Source: an uncultured Lachnospiraceae bacterium (GTDB lineage: Bacteria; Bacillota; Clostridia; Lachnospirales; Lachnospiraceae). Taken from it: DNA of 64,000 bases. Position 1 is the first letter of the stretch. Each line of letters opens with the position of its first letter. Under the pieces are notes generated by a model. It was given only the letters and a program-made list of their open reading frames with translations, was not told the origin of the DNA and did no database searches. This document shows positions 16,627-25,273 of this stretch, piece after piece. The stretch is taken from NCBI GenBank assembly GCA_947172645.1, contig CAMWBY010000009.1:95485-159484 (forward strand). Direction: 5' to 3'. The translations under genes were made by a program, and so were the position numbers.

Positions 16627-18247
16627 ATGGGGATTGACGTTTTGGGATACAGGGTGATTATTGCGGACGATGAGCCGAAAATTCTTCAACTTATCAAGAT
16701 GCTGGGCCATTGGGAAGAATTTCAGATTGAGATTGTGGATGAGTGCAGCAACGGCAGGCAGACGTTAGAAAGCATACGGAAAAACAAACCGGATTTTGTG
16801 CTCTCCGATATTAAGATGCCGGATTTGGACGGGCTTGGGCTGATTGAGGAGACGAGGAAGTCAGGGATTGACAGCCAGTTTATTTTGATTAGCGGATACC
16901 GGCATTTCGAATATGCCAGAAGCGCGGTCGCTTTGAACGTGGTTGATTATCTGTTAAAGCCTATCGATGAGGAGCAACTGAATGAGACTCTTGGAAAAGT
17001 GTGCCGAAAGATGGAACAGAAGAGGGAAATGGAGCGTCTTAGAGAACTGGAGGCAGAGCAGTCGAAGCAGAAGAGGGCGCTTTTCTGGCGCATGTTGTTT
17101 TACGAGAAAGAGCGGCCTGGCCGGGAAAAGTATTTGTCCTCTGTGCATGCCTGCAACGGACAGTTCGGAACCAGGTTTCAAGAAGGGTGTTTTCAGGTAG
17201 TCAGCACAGTAACAGGGTTAAACGCGATTACTGAGCAGCATGATTCGATGTTCCGCGACAAGGTGGACGGCTTCTTAGAACATATTTTTGCAGGCAAGGC
17301 ATACTATTACGACTATTCGACCTACAGGGGGCGCCTGATTGTACTGAATTTCCGGGAGGAAAATAAGGCTTTGGTGCGGGACGCCGTGGAGGCATTGTTT
17401 TACAGTATGCGGGACTTGCGGGGAATTTATGGGGATTTCCAGATTAATTTCGGATGCAGCAGCATCAAAAACAGCCTGACGGAACTGTGCCAGGCATATC
17501 GGGAAGGAGAGGCGGCCCAGTGGGGCAGGCTTATTTTCGTAGGCAATAATATCATCGAGTACAGCCAGATTGCACATTTACCCCGGATGGCGCCGGATGA
17601 TTTTCTGGGCAGGGAAGAGTTAAACAGGTTGTGCGACAGTATACGTTACCTGAACAGGGAATCGGCAGCAGAATTGTTTTCACAGCTGAATCAGAGAGCG
17701 GCGAAGATGCGGCATGTCTATCCGGGGGGACTTGTGGGAGAACTTCCGTTATCTTATGGAGGGCGTCTTAAAAGGGATGACGGAGGAGAGGAATAGGGAG
17801 CGGATGGAGGAAAAATTCCATTATGCCTATGTGGAAGCGCGCAATTTTCAGCAGGTTGTGAAGAATGTCTATATAGCTTTGGATGAATATATGACAGCGG
17901 AGGAGAAAGAACTGCGGGAAAAAATGGGCAAGCCCATGGGCGACGCCATCCGGTTTATAAAAGAAAACTATAGCCGGCCGATATCGATGGAAGACGCGGC
18001 GGATGCAGCCGGGGTTTCAGCAGGGTATTTGGGGAAACTGTTCCGCCGGGAGATGGATACGGGATTTAATGAGTATGTGACGAAAATCAGGTTGGACAGG
18101 TCTCAGGAACTTCTTGCAGAGACATCCATGTCCGTCAAGGAGATTGCCCTGTCGGTGGGGTATCCGGATGAAAAGTATTACTCCCGGCTTTTCAAGAAAG
18201 TAACAGGCATTAAACCGACTGATTACCGCAAGCTGTATGGAGATTAG
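16627..18247 (+). pseudogene. YesN-type response regulator (receiver + AraC HTH), frameshifted at a G6 tract
   Basis: Receiver domain at residues 7-125 (VIIADDEPK, phosphoacceptor D61 in VLSDIKMPD, K of LLKPID), a linker domain of about 270 residues, then in another frame an AraC helix-turn-helix pair (PISMEDAADAAGVSAGYLGKLFRRE ... GYPDEKYYSRLFKKVTG). The first frame runs to a stop at 17796; the second is open from 17714 to 18247. At 17724-17729 there are six Gs. Five would give HVYPGDLWENFRYLMEGV, a seamless join. It is either a mutated gene, a phase-variable or slippage-expressed gene, or a homopolymer sequencing error. The kinase partner follows 6 bp downstream and is intact. Confidence 0.85.
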
Positions 18248-18253
18248 GTTAAT

Positions 18254-19198
18254 ATGAAAAGGATATGGATTATGGCGGGAATCGGGACGGCGGTGGCGGT
18301 CATGGCGTTTTTTTCTTCTTTTCATGTGGAGATACGTCTGTGGACAGAGGCGCTTCTTTTAGGCTTAGTCATTTTGAGTCTGGTTTTTCTGGTGCAGTTA
18401 AAACGACAGCAGGAAATTTTTGATTTTCTGGTGGAGAAAGAACGGAGAAACAATACCCGTAAAATTACATGGGATGACGAGGAGGCTGAACAGCTAAGAA
18501 TACTTCGTAAGCGGGTGGAATACACGGCGCTCCAGAGCCAGATTGACCCGCATTTTTTGTATAATACGCTGGACAGCATACGGAGCCGCGCCCTTGTGGA
18601 CGGCAACGGGGAGATAGCCTCCATGACAGAGATTTTGTCGAAATTTTTCAGGTACTGTATCAGCAACGGGGAGAGTTTCATTAAAATCCGGGAGGAAGTG
18701 AACCATATCCGGAATTATTACTATATCCAGAAGTACCGCTTCGAGGACAAAATCAGTATGGAGGTACGGGTGCCGGAAGAAGAGCTGCTTGACGGCTATA
18801 TTCCCAAGATGACGCTGCAGCCGTTAGTGGAAAATGCGATGATACACGGGCTTGAGCAGGTTACCGGAAAAGGAAAGATTACTGTCATTTTGGAAAAGAC
18901 AGATAAAAAGGTCATCATTTATATAGAGGACAATGGGGCGGGAATGTCGGTGGAACAGTTGAACCGACTGAATGAAAAGCTGCGGCAGCCACTGATTGAC
19001 GCCAACAGAGAGGGCGGCCGGCATGCCGGGATAGCGCTGGCTAATGTGAACGCCAGGATTCGCCTGACCTGTGGTGAGGAATATGGTATCCATTATCGTT
19101 CCGCCTTCGGGAAAGGCGCCCAGGCTGTATTGACCTTGCCTTATATTGACGAGTTTGAGCGGGTGAAGTATATGGAATTGTTTGAGAGCGGAAGCTGA
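18254..19198 (+). CDS. YesM-like sensor histidine kinase
   Basis: A 314-residue kinase with two N-terminal membrane segments (about 5-22 and 28-50) and almost no extracellular loop, so it does not carry the usual YesM ligand domain. The His_kinase domain has QSQIDPHFLYNTLDSIRSR with phospho-H100. The HATPase domain has LQPLVENAMIHGL (N box) and IEDNGAGMS (G1 box). It should phosphorylate D61 of the upstream regulator. Lacking a sensor domain, it probably reads the signal through partner proteins, perhaps the degenerate ABC protein or the transporter downstream. It overlaps the upstream end of the next open frame. Confidence 0.9.
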   Translation: MKRIWIMAGIGTAVAVMAFFSSFHVEIRLWTEALLLGLVILSLVFLVQLKRQQEIFDFLVEKERRNNTRKITWDDEEAEQLRILRKRVEYTALQSQIDPHFLYNTLDSIRSRALVDGNGEIASMTEILSKFFRYCISNGESFIKIREEVNHIRNYYYIQKYRFEDKISMEVRVPEEELLDGYIPKMTLQPLVENAMIHGLEQVTGKGKITVILEKTDKKVIIYIEDNGAGMSVEQLNRLNEKLRQPLIDANREGGRHAGIALANVNARIRLTCGEEYGIHYRSAFGKGAQAVLTLPYIDEFERVKYMELFESGS

Positions 19199-19295
19199 CA
19201 CACTAAAAAAGCGGCAAGGAATTTTCGGAATTTCTTTGAAGACGGCACAAGCAAGATTCTGCGAATGTATTGTCGGCAGACGGAGGAAAAAGATT

Positions 19296-20684
19296 ATGCA
19301 GGAGTTATTCCGGGTGGTGGACGGCCGGATGGAGACAGAGGAGTCCTGGTCTTTAAACCGATATAACATGCACATATGTGCGGGGGAAATCCTGTATATT
19401 CAAGGTTCGCCGGAAAGCGGGCTTCACTGTCTGGTGGAATTGTTCACAGGCCGGAGGATGTTGCAGGGCGGCAAAATATTTGTGAGGGAATGCAGATGTA
19501 TGGCGGTGACGAAAGAGAGAATCCGTGAGGCGGGGATTTACACCATCACTGCGGAAGCGGACCTGGTGAAAGAACTCAGCGTGGCAGAGAACCTGGAAGT
19601 AATCCGCTGGGTTCCTTTTTCTTTACGGTTTTTTAACCGGAAAAAGATTGAGAAGAAAGTGGATAGGTATCTGGAAAAAGAAGGCGTCAGCCTGCAAAGC
19701 AGCAGTATGTTAGGCGAAGTGGACAGCGGCGCATGCCAGTGCTTGAGTATTCTGAAAGCAAAGATGCATGGCGCGGCCCTCATTGTCCTGGACTGCACAA
19801 GGGGTAATTACGAGGGGAAAAAGGGAGAAAAGCTGTGCAGGCTGATAAAGAGGCTGAGCACAGAGGGGATTGCCTTTATCATCCTTTCGGAACATTTCCT
19901 GCCTCTGGCAGGGATGGCGCACAGAATCCAGGTAATACACAAGGGGTATGACTTGATGGAGTGGCATGGTATGGATGAAAAGCTGAAGGAAGATTTGCTT
20001 CATCCCGGCGCTATCCGTACTGCGGGAGGAAAGGAGACATGCCATGTGCCTTTGTTATATGGGATTTATGATTATGAGTGGGAGACGGAAAAAGGCTTTC
20101 TTTCTTATCTACGGCAATTTAGTGCGGAAAATCCGTTGCTATGGCAATACGCGGCAGGGATAGAATGTATTCCTGAAAGTTACGGGCTGCAGGGTAAGCT
20201 AGCCATCCTGCCGCGGACATACAGGGACCTTCAGTTTGATTCCATGGGGATTGAAGACAATATTATCATGGCGATTCCCGGGCGGATTGCCCATGGGGGA
20301 AAGTATGGCTTCATTGACAGAAATTTCAAACGGTTAATTACCCAGGAGTTTTATGAAAGGGCGGGTGTGCCGCAGGGAGTGAAGTCCGTGGCCGAATTGG
20401 ACAGGGCGCAGCGCAGAATCCTTTTCCTCTACCGCTTCGAAGTGGCGAAACCGAAGACCATGCTGATAGACTGTCCCTATATAGGATTGGGCCAGGAGGA
20501 GAAGGCGCGGGTGCGCGCCTATCTGGAAGGACTGGCAAGGAAAGGGATACGGATTGTCTATTTCTCCCAGTCTATGGAAGAATTGCAGGAAGACTGTAAG
20601 GAAATTTTTTGCAGCCATGATGGAAAAAGACACCAAAGTGCGGGATTTTCCACCTGGGACAGTGTAGGGCCAATGATAAAATAG
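19296..20684 (+). CDS. Degenerate RbsA-like ABC ATPase, probably regulatory
   Basis: About 462 residues with the length and two-lobed layout of sugar ABC ATPases (RbsA/MglA type) but without their catalytic motifs. Where Walker A should be it reads IQGSPESGLHCLVELFTG (no GKS/T). There is no LSGGQ signature; the Walker B positions read LIVLDCTRGN and MLIDCPYIGLG without the catalytic glutamate. Lobe-two stretches ELDRAQRRILFLYRFEVAKPKTMLI and EGLARKGIRIVYFSQSMEEL keep the RbsA pattern. GGAGG at 19282-19286 sets the ATG at 19296. It sits between the two-component genes and the transporter, so a signalling or docking role is likely. Confidence 0.75.
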   Translation: MQELFRVVDGRMETEESWSLNRYNMHICAGEILYIQGSPESGLHCLVELFTGRRMLQGGKIFVRECRCMAVTKERIREAGIYTITAEADLVKELSVAENLEVIRWVPFSLRFFNRKKIEKKVDRYLEKEGVSLQSSSMLGEVDSGACQCLSILKAKMHGAALIVLDCTRGNYEGKKGEKLCRLIKRLSTEGIAFIILSEHFLPLAGMAHRIQVIHKGYDLMEWHGMDEKLKEDLLHPGAIRTAGGKETCHVPLLYGIYDYEWETEKGFLSYLRQFSAENPLLWQYAAGIECIPESYGLQGKLAILPRTYRDLQFDSMGIEDNIIMAIPGRIAHGGKYGFIDRNFKRLITQEFYERAGVPQGVKSVAELDRAQRRILFLYRFEVAKPKTMLIDCPYIGLGQEEKARVRAYLEGLARKGIRIVYFSQSMEELQEDCKEIFCSHDGKRHQSAGFSTWDSVGPMIK

Positions 20685-20842
20685 TTACATCTTCAAAAGA
20701 AACAATGTACTTTCGGAATCTCTCTTGTACCTGCCGATGCGGCTGATTTTCCGCCATATGTACATCTGGCAAAAAAAACATCTTGCATAATCAGGCACAA
20801 AGAGATTCTGGGAGTACATAACAAAGAAAGGGAGGATGAATA

Positions 20843-21943
20843 GTGATGAAGAGACGTTTGGCGCTGCTTTTGGCAGCAGGTATGACAATGGCGGCACTGG
20901 CAGGGTGTGGGAACGGACAGGCACAGACTGCGGCGCAGCCCCAGGAACAGACAACGGAGGAAGCTCCTGAACAGGAGAACGCGGAGACAGACACGCAGGA
21001 GTCAGATGCAGGAGAGCAGGAAGCAGGCGCATCGGCAGAAGGGGCTTCCGGGGATATCAGCGGGAAGACAATCGGCTATTTGATTCCGGATACTTCGGAG
21101 AGCTTTCTGTCATGGCTTTCCAACGGCGTCAAGGAGAAATTCGAGGCGGACGGCGTCAAGTTGGAGATTGCGGACGCGGCGGGTGATTCTGCCAAGCAGA
21201 TTAGCCAGATTGAGAATTTTGCGGCTTCCGGGACGGATTTAATCATTGTTATGGCGGTGGACCCTACAAGCGTAGGCGACGCGTTAAAGCGTGCACAGGA
21301 GCAGGGCACACTGGTCATGGTGGCGGGGAGCGATACGGGTGTTTATGACGCGTCCATGATGACAGACCAATACGACGACGGATGCCAGATGGCACAGATG
21401 GCGGTGACATGGATTGACGAAGTATATCCGGACGCGGCGCCCGGCAGCATCGAAGTGGCAATCTTAGAGTCCAGGGACACGCCGGAAGCAAGCCTTCGGT
21501 GCGACGGTATGAATACGATTGTGGAGCTGACTGACAAAGTGAATGTGGTACAGACGGTAGGCGGCATAAAAGACAATGCGACGGCGCAGGCTGCCATGGA
21601 GAATATTATGCAGGTAAATCCGGATATCAAAGTGGTGCTTTGCTATAATTCCGGCGGCGGCATGGGCGTGAATGAGTTCGTCATGAGACAGGGCTCTCCG
21701 GTATCCGACCCGTCTAAGTTTGCAGTGTTTGCATCGGATACGGACGAGGCGTCGCTTGATTTGGTTGCAAAATCTGCAACGGACGAGGCAGTTTTGAGAG
21801 GCATCATTAAGTTTGGCAGCAATGATTTGATTGGCGATACTTATAACCTGGCGAAAAAAATGATTAGCGGGGAAGCTTACGAAGTAATGAACCCGGACCC
21901 GCTTACGAAGGTGACGCCGGAGAACGTAGCAGAAATTCAGTAA
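20843..21943 (+). CDS. Sugar-type ABC transporter substrate-binding lipoprotein (RbsB family)
   Basis: A 366-residue protein with lipoprotein signal MKRRLALLLAAGMTMAALAGC (lipobox LAGC, cysteine about 22), a long Gln/Glu/Ala-rich acidic linker to about residue 72, and then a periplasmic-binding type 1 domain beginning KTIGYLIPDTSESFLSWLSNGVKEKFEADG. It should present a sugar or small polar ligand to the permease. GTG 20843 or the adjacent ATG 20846 is the start (GGAGG at about 20831). A strong hairpin follows before the ATPase gene, which may raise the level of this protein relative to the other subunits. Ligand unknown; proximity to tannase suggests a galloyl sugar or its sugar. Confidence 0.9.
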   Translation: MMKRRLALLLAAGMTMAALAGCGNGQAQTAAQPQEQTTEEAPEQENAETDTQESDAGEQEAGASAEGASGDISGKTIGYLIPDTSESFLSWLSNGVKEKFEADGVKLEIADAAGDSAKQISQIENFAASGTDLIIVMAVDPTSVGDALKRAQEQGTLVMVAGSDTGVYDASMMTDQYDDGCQMAQMAVTWIDEVYPDAAPGSIEVAILESRDTPEASLRCDGMNTIVELTDKVNVVQTVGGIKDNATAQAAMENIMQVNPDIKVVLCYNSGGGMGVNEFVMRQGSPVSDPSKFAVFASDTDEASLDLVAKSATDEAVLRGIIKFGSNDLIGDTYNLAKKMISGEAYEVMNPDPLTKVTPENVAEIQ

Positions 21944-21950
21944 AGTGGAA

Positions 21951-21986
21951 AAGGTTGCTGCAAATTGGCTTTGCGGCAGCCTTTTT
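21951..21986 (+). terminator. Intercistronic hairpin / partial terminator
   Basis: GGTTGCTGCAAA pairs with TTTGCGGCAGCC (12 bp with one G-U) and is followed by TTTTT, between the binding-protein and ATPase genes. It probably attenuates read-through so that the binding protein is made in excess. Confidence 0.7.
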
Positions 21987-22025
21987 GGCTAAAAGGAAAG
22001 TTTAGGGACTGCATGGAGGTGAAGG

Positions 22026-23498
22026 ATGGAACCTATATTATCTTTAAATCATATTACGAAACTGTATCCCGGGGTGGTCGCGCTCAATGATTTCTCCGTT
22101 GATTTTGCACCGGGGGAGGTACATGCTCTGTTGGGGGAGAATGGGGCGGGAAAGTCCACGCTGATTAAGGTGATTTCCGGAGCAATTGCTCCGGATAAGG
22201 GTGAAATTCAGTTTAAGGGGAAGAAGTACAGCAAGATGACGCCGGCCATTTCCAGAGGAGAAGGAATTGAGGTAATCTATCAGGAGTTCAACCTGGTGGA
22301 CACATTGTCCGTGGCGGAAAATATCTGTATGGGAGAACGGTACGGACGGTTTGTGGATTTTAAGAAGATGGAAGAGAAGGCGGCTGAGATATTCACGAAA
22401 TTTAAGATTGATATCAACCCGAAGGAGACGGTGGAGAGTCTTTCCACAGCGCATAAGCAGATTGTGGAAATATCCAAAGCGATTTCCAAGAAATGCGACT
22501 TACTGATTATGGACGAACCGAGCGCGCCGCTTACGGTGAATGAAGTGGACGCCATGTTTGATATCGTCCGCACGCTGAAAGCGCAGGGAATCACGATTAT
22601 ATACATATCGCACCGGATGGATGAAATTTTTACCATTGCCGACAGAGTGACGGTGATGAGGGACGGCGGTTTTGTAAAGACGCTGTATGTGAAGGACACG
22701 GACAGGGATGAACTGATTAGCCTGATGGTTGGGCGGGAACTGAGCGGCACTTATCCCGCGCCGGAGAAGACATACGAAGAAGAATTGTTCCGTGTGGAAA
22801 ATATGAGCGGGAACGGCGATAAAGATATTTCTTTTTCCCTGAGAAAAGGAGAAATCCTTGGACTGGCCGGTTTGGTTGGCGCAGGGCGCACAGAGCTTGC
22901 CCGTCTAATTTATGGGGCGGACAGGGCGGAAGCGGGGAAGATGTACCTGGAAGGGAAGGAGATTGCCATCAAGTCTACATCGGATGCAATAAGGAGCGGC
23001 ATCGGACTGATTCCTGAGGACAGGAAACAGCAGGGATGCTTTTTAGAGCAGAGCATCGAGTGGAACATTGCGTTTAACAATATCCGAAATATGTCGAAAT
23101 CAGGGTTTGTCGACAGGAAAAAGGTGAGGGAGACTTCGGAAAAATATTGCGACATCCTCAGGGTAAAAACCCCAAGCCTTAACCAGTTCGTGAAAAATTT
23201 GAGCGGCGGCAACCAGCAGAAGGTGGTAATCGCCAAGACCCTGGCGGCACAGTCAAAAGTAATTATTTTCGATGAGCCTACGAGGGGAATCGACGTGGGG
23301 GCGAAACATGAGATTTATGAACTGATGTGTTCCCTGGCGGATGAGGGAATCGGCATTATTATGATTTCATCCGATATGGAAGAACTGCTTGGGATGTCCC
23401 AGAGGATTCTTGTCATGGCGGAAGGGAAAATCAACGGCGAACTGGAAAAAGAGAAGTTCAGCCAGGAAACGATATTGAAATACGCATCGAATTGTTAA
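22026..23498 (+). CDS. Sugar ABC transporter ATP-binding protein (RbsA/MglA family)
   Basis: A 490-residue tandem ATPase. The first lobe has Walker A GENGAGKST (about residues 37-45), a signature region degraded to ESLSTAHKQIVEISKA and Walker B LLIMDEPSAPL. The second lobe has the usual atypical GLVGAGRTEL, then NLSGGNQQKVVIAK and IIFDEPTRGIDVGAKHEIY. These are all normal for the family. It powers the RbsC-like permease encoded 13 bp downstream. Motifs are intact here, in contrast to the degenerate paralogue at 19296-20684. Confidence 0.95.
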   Translation: MEPILSLNHITKLYPGVVALNDFSVDFAPGEVHALLGENGAGKSTLIKVISGAIAPDKGEIQFKGKKYSKMTPAISRGEGIEVIYQEFNLVDTLSVAENICMGERYGRFVDFKKMEEKAAEIFTKFKIDINPKETVESLSTAHKQIVEISKAISKKCDLLIMDEPSAPLTVNEVDAMFDIVRTLKAQGITIIYISHRMDEIFTIADRVTVMRDGGFVKTLYVKDTDRDELISLMVGRELSGTYPAPEKTYEEELFRVENMSGNGDKDISFSLRKGEILGLAGLVGAGRTELARLIYGADRAEAGKMYLEGKEIAIKSTSDAIRSGIGLIPEDRKQQGCFLEQSIEWNIAFNNIRNMSKSGFVDRKKVRETSEKYCDILRVKTPSLNQFVKNLSGGNQQKVVIAKTLAAQSKVIIFDEPTRGIDVGAKHEIYELMCSLADEGIGIIMISSDMEELLGMSQRILVMAEGKINGELEKEKFSQETILKYASNC

Positions 23499-23511
23499 GA
23501 GGAGGAAGAGA

Positions 23512-24462
23512 ATGAAGGCGATTGATTTATTAAAGAAATTTACCATTATATTTGTCCTGATTGGACTGGTAATTGTTTTTTCCGTGATAAACCCGGTGTT
23601 TTTTTCGGTTCAGAACTTTACAAATATTTTCGTGCAGCAGTCTTATGTGATTATTGCCGCCATCGGGCTTGCCTTTGTCATGATAAGCGGCGGCATGGAT
23701 TTGTCCGTGGGCTATCAGATGTCAATGGTGGGCATTATGACGGCGCTTGCAATGATGTGGTGGAACCTGCCCATGCCTGTGGCTGTGGTGATTGGTTTGG
23801 CGACAGGTGTGCTCCTTGGAATTATTAACGGTGTGGCGGCGGTGTCGCTGAAAGTGCATCCTCTTATCGTGACACTGGGGACGATGACAATTTTCCAGGG
23901 AGTCTCCTATATTATTTCCAATTCAAACCCGATTTTCGGCCTTCCGGATTCTTTCAAATTCCTTGGACAGGGATATGTGCTTGGGATTCCTGTGTGCGTC
24001 CTCATTATGATTGTGATTGTGGCGCTTGCCAGCCTGATTTTGAACAAAACATATTTCGGGCGTTATGTCTATGCCCTTGGAAGCAACGACGAAGCTGCCC
24101 ATCTGGCAGGCGTCAATGTGAAGTGGATGAAAGTCTGTGTCTTTATTATCAGTGGGTTCTGCGTGGCGATTTCTTCTATTATATTGGTTGCCCGGGCAGG
24201 CTCCGCGACAAGTGCAACCGGCGTGGGGACGGAATTTACATGTATGACTGCGGCAGTCCTTGGCGGGGTCAGCTTCAAGGGCGGCGCCGGGAAGGTGTGG
24301 GGCGTCATAACGGGTGTTCTGATTCTCGGCGTGCTGTCCAGCGGGATGCAGATTATCGGCCTGGGGACATATCCGCAGTATGTGGCCAAGGGGTTGGTGC
24401 TGCTTGCGGCCGTGGGATTTGATAATTACCAGAAAACGGCGAAGGTGAAGAAAGTGGATTGA
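23512..24462 (+). CDS. Sugar ABC transporter permease (RbsC family)
   Basis: A 316-residue permease with about nine to ten hydrophobic segments, the conserved GGMDLSVGYQMSMVG near residue 63 and NDEAAHLAGVNVKWMKVCVFIISGF (the coupling region contacting the ATPase) near residue 193. GAGGAGGAAG precedes the ATG. It completes a binding protein-ATPase-permease importer with the two preceding genes. No terminator is obvious after the stop; a possible response-regulator site starts two bases later. Confidence 0.95.
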   Translation: MKAIDLLKKFTIIFVLIGLVIVFSVINPVFFSVQNFTNIFVQQSYVIIAAIGLAFVMISGGMDLSVGYQMSMVGIMTALAMMWWNLPMPVAVVIGLATGVLLGIINGVAAVSLKVHPLIVTLGTMTIFQGVSYIISNSNPIFGLPDSFKFLGQGYVLGIPVCVLIMIVIVALASLILNKTYFGRYVYALGSNDEAAHLAGVNVKWMKVCVFIISGFCVAISSIILVARAGSATSATGVGTEFTCMTAAVLGGVSFKGGAGKVWGVITGVLILGVLSSGMQIIGLGTYPQYVAKGLVLLAAVGFDNYQKTAKVKKVD

Positions 24463-24463
24463 T

Positions 24464-24480
24464 TGTAACCAGAATGTAAC
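24464..24480 (+). promoter_or_regulatory. Candidate OmpR-type response-regulator box
   Basis: TGTAAC occurs twice (24464-24469 and 24475-24480), 11 bp apart start to start, the spacing of tandem OmpR/PhoB half-sites. It is upstream of an ABC operon that encodes its own OmpR-family regulator, so autoregulation is plausible. Confidence 0.4.
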
Positions 24481-24515
24481 ATCCATAGCCTATGATAGTC
24501 CTAACACCACATATT

Positions 24516-24546
24516 TGATATGTGCATCCGGTAAAAGTGTATAATA
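24516..24546 (+). promoter_or_regulatory. Possible promoter of the ABC/two-component operon
   Basis: TTGATA at 24516-24521 and TATAAT at 24541-24546; the spacer is 19 bp, longer than ideal, fitting a promoter that needs an activator. The ATPase start is 22 bp downstream of the -10. Confidence 0.5.
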
Positions 24547-24568
24547 GGAATAAGGAGAATCACAGGCT

Positions 24569-25273
24569 ATGGAAATTTTAAAGGCGGTAAACTTAAAGAA
24601 GTATTATGGCAGCGGGGACAGTCTGGTCAGGGCGGTGGACGACGTCAGCTTTTCTGTCGAAAAAGGCAGCTTCACGGCTATCGTGGGGACGTCGGGCAGC
24701 GGGAAGACGACGCTGTTAAATTTAATTGGCGGATTGGATTATGCGGACGGAGGGGAAGTTATCATCGACGGACATTCCATTATGGAGATGAGCGAGGAAG
24801 AGCTGACCGTGTTCCGCCGCAGGAATATCGGTTTCGTCTTCCAGAACTATAACCTGATTTCGGTGCAGAACGTATATAAGAATATCGTTCTGCCCATCAG
24901 GCTGGACGGAAGACAGCCGGATAAAAAGTATATCAGCCATATCTGTGGACAGCTTGGCATCGACGGAAAACTTGACAGATACCCGAACCAACTTTCCGGC
25001 GGGCAGCAGCAGAGAGTGTCCATCGCCAGGGCAATCGCGGCGAAGCCGGCGGTGCTTCTGGCGGACGAGCCGACGGGCAATCTGGATTCCAAGACCAGTG
25101 CGGAGGTGATGGGGCTTTTAAAGATGACGTCCAGGGAATTTCACCAGACCATCATCATGATTACCCATAATGAAGCGATTGCGCAGCTTGCCGACCGGGT
25201 AATCCATCTGGAGGACGGCAGGATTGTGGGGCAGCAGGGAGAAGTGTTTTCCGGGCAGGAGGTGCAGCGATGA
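24569..25273 (+). CDS. ABC transporter ATP-binding protein (MacB/BceA type)
   Basis: A 234-residue ATPase with Walker [10 protein letters not shown] (about residues 39-47), Q-loop [12 protein letters not shown], signature [15 protein letters not shown], Walker [17 protein letters not shown] and H-loop MITHN. It belongs to the group that works with FtsX-like permeases in antimicrobial peptide detoxification or lipoprotein/cell-envelope processes. ATGA overlap with the permease gene shows translational coupling. The operon continues with its own response regulator and kinase. Confidence 0.95.
   Translation: MEILKAVNLKKYYGSGDSLVRAVDDVSFSVEKGSFTAIVGTSGSGKTTLLNLIGGLDYADGGEVIIDGHSIMEMSEEELTVFRRRNIGFVFQNYNLISVQNVYKNIVLPIRLDGRQPDKKYISHICGQLGIDGKLDRYPNQLSGGQQQRVSIARAIAAKPAVLLADEPTGNLDSKTSAEVMGLLKMTSREFHQTIIMITHNEAIAQLADRVIHLEDGRIVGQQGEVFSGQEVQR

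Noticed and set aside
17714..18247. Independent AraC-type gene starting at ATG 17714
   Set aside because: It overlaps the response regulator, has no ribosome binding site, and joins that protein seamlessly when one G is removed from the G6 tract.
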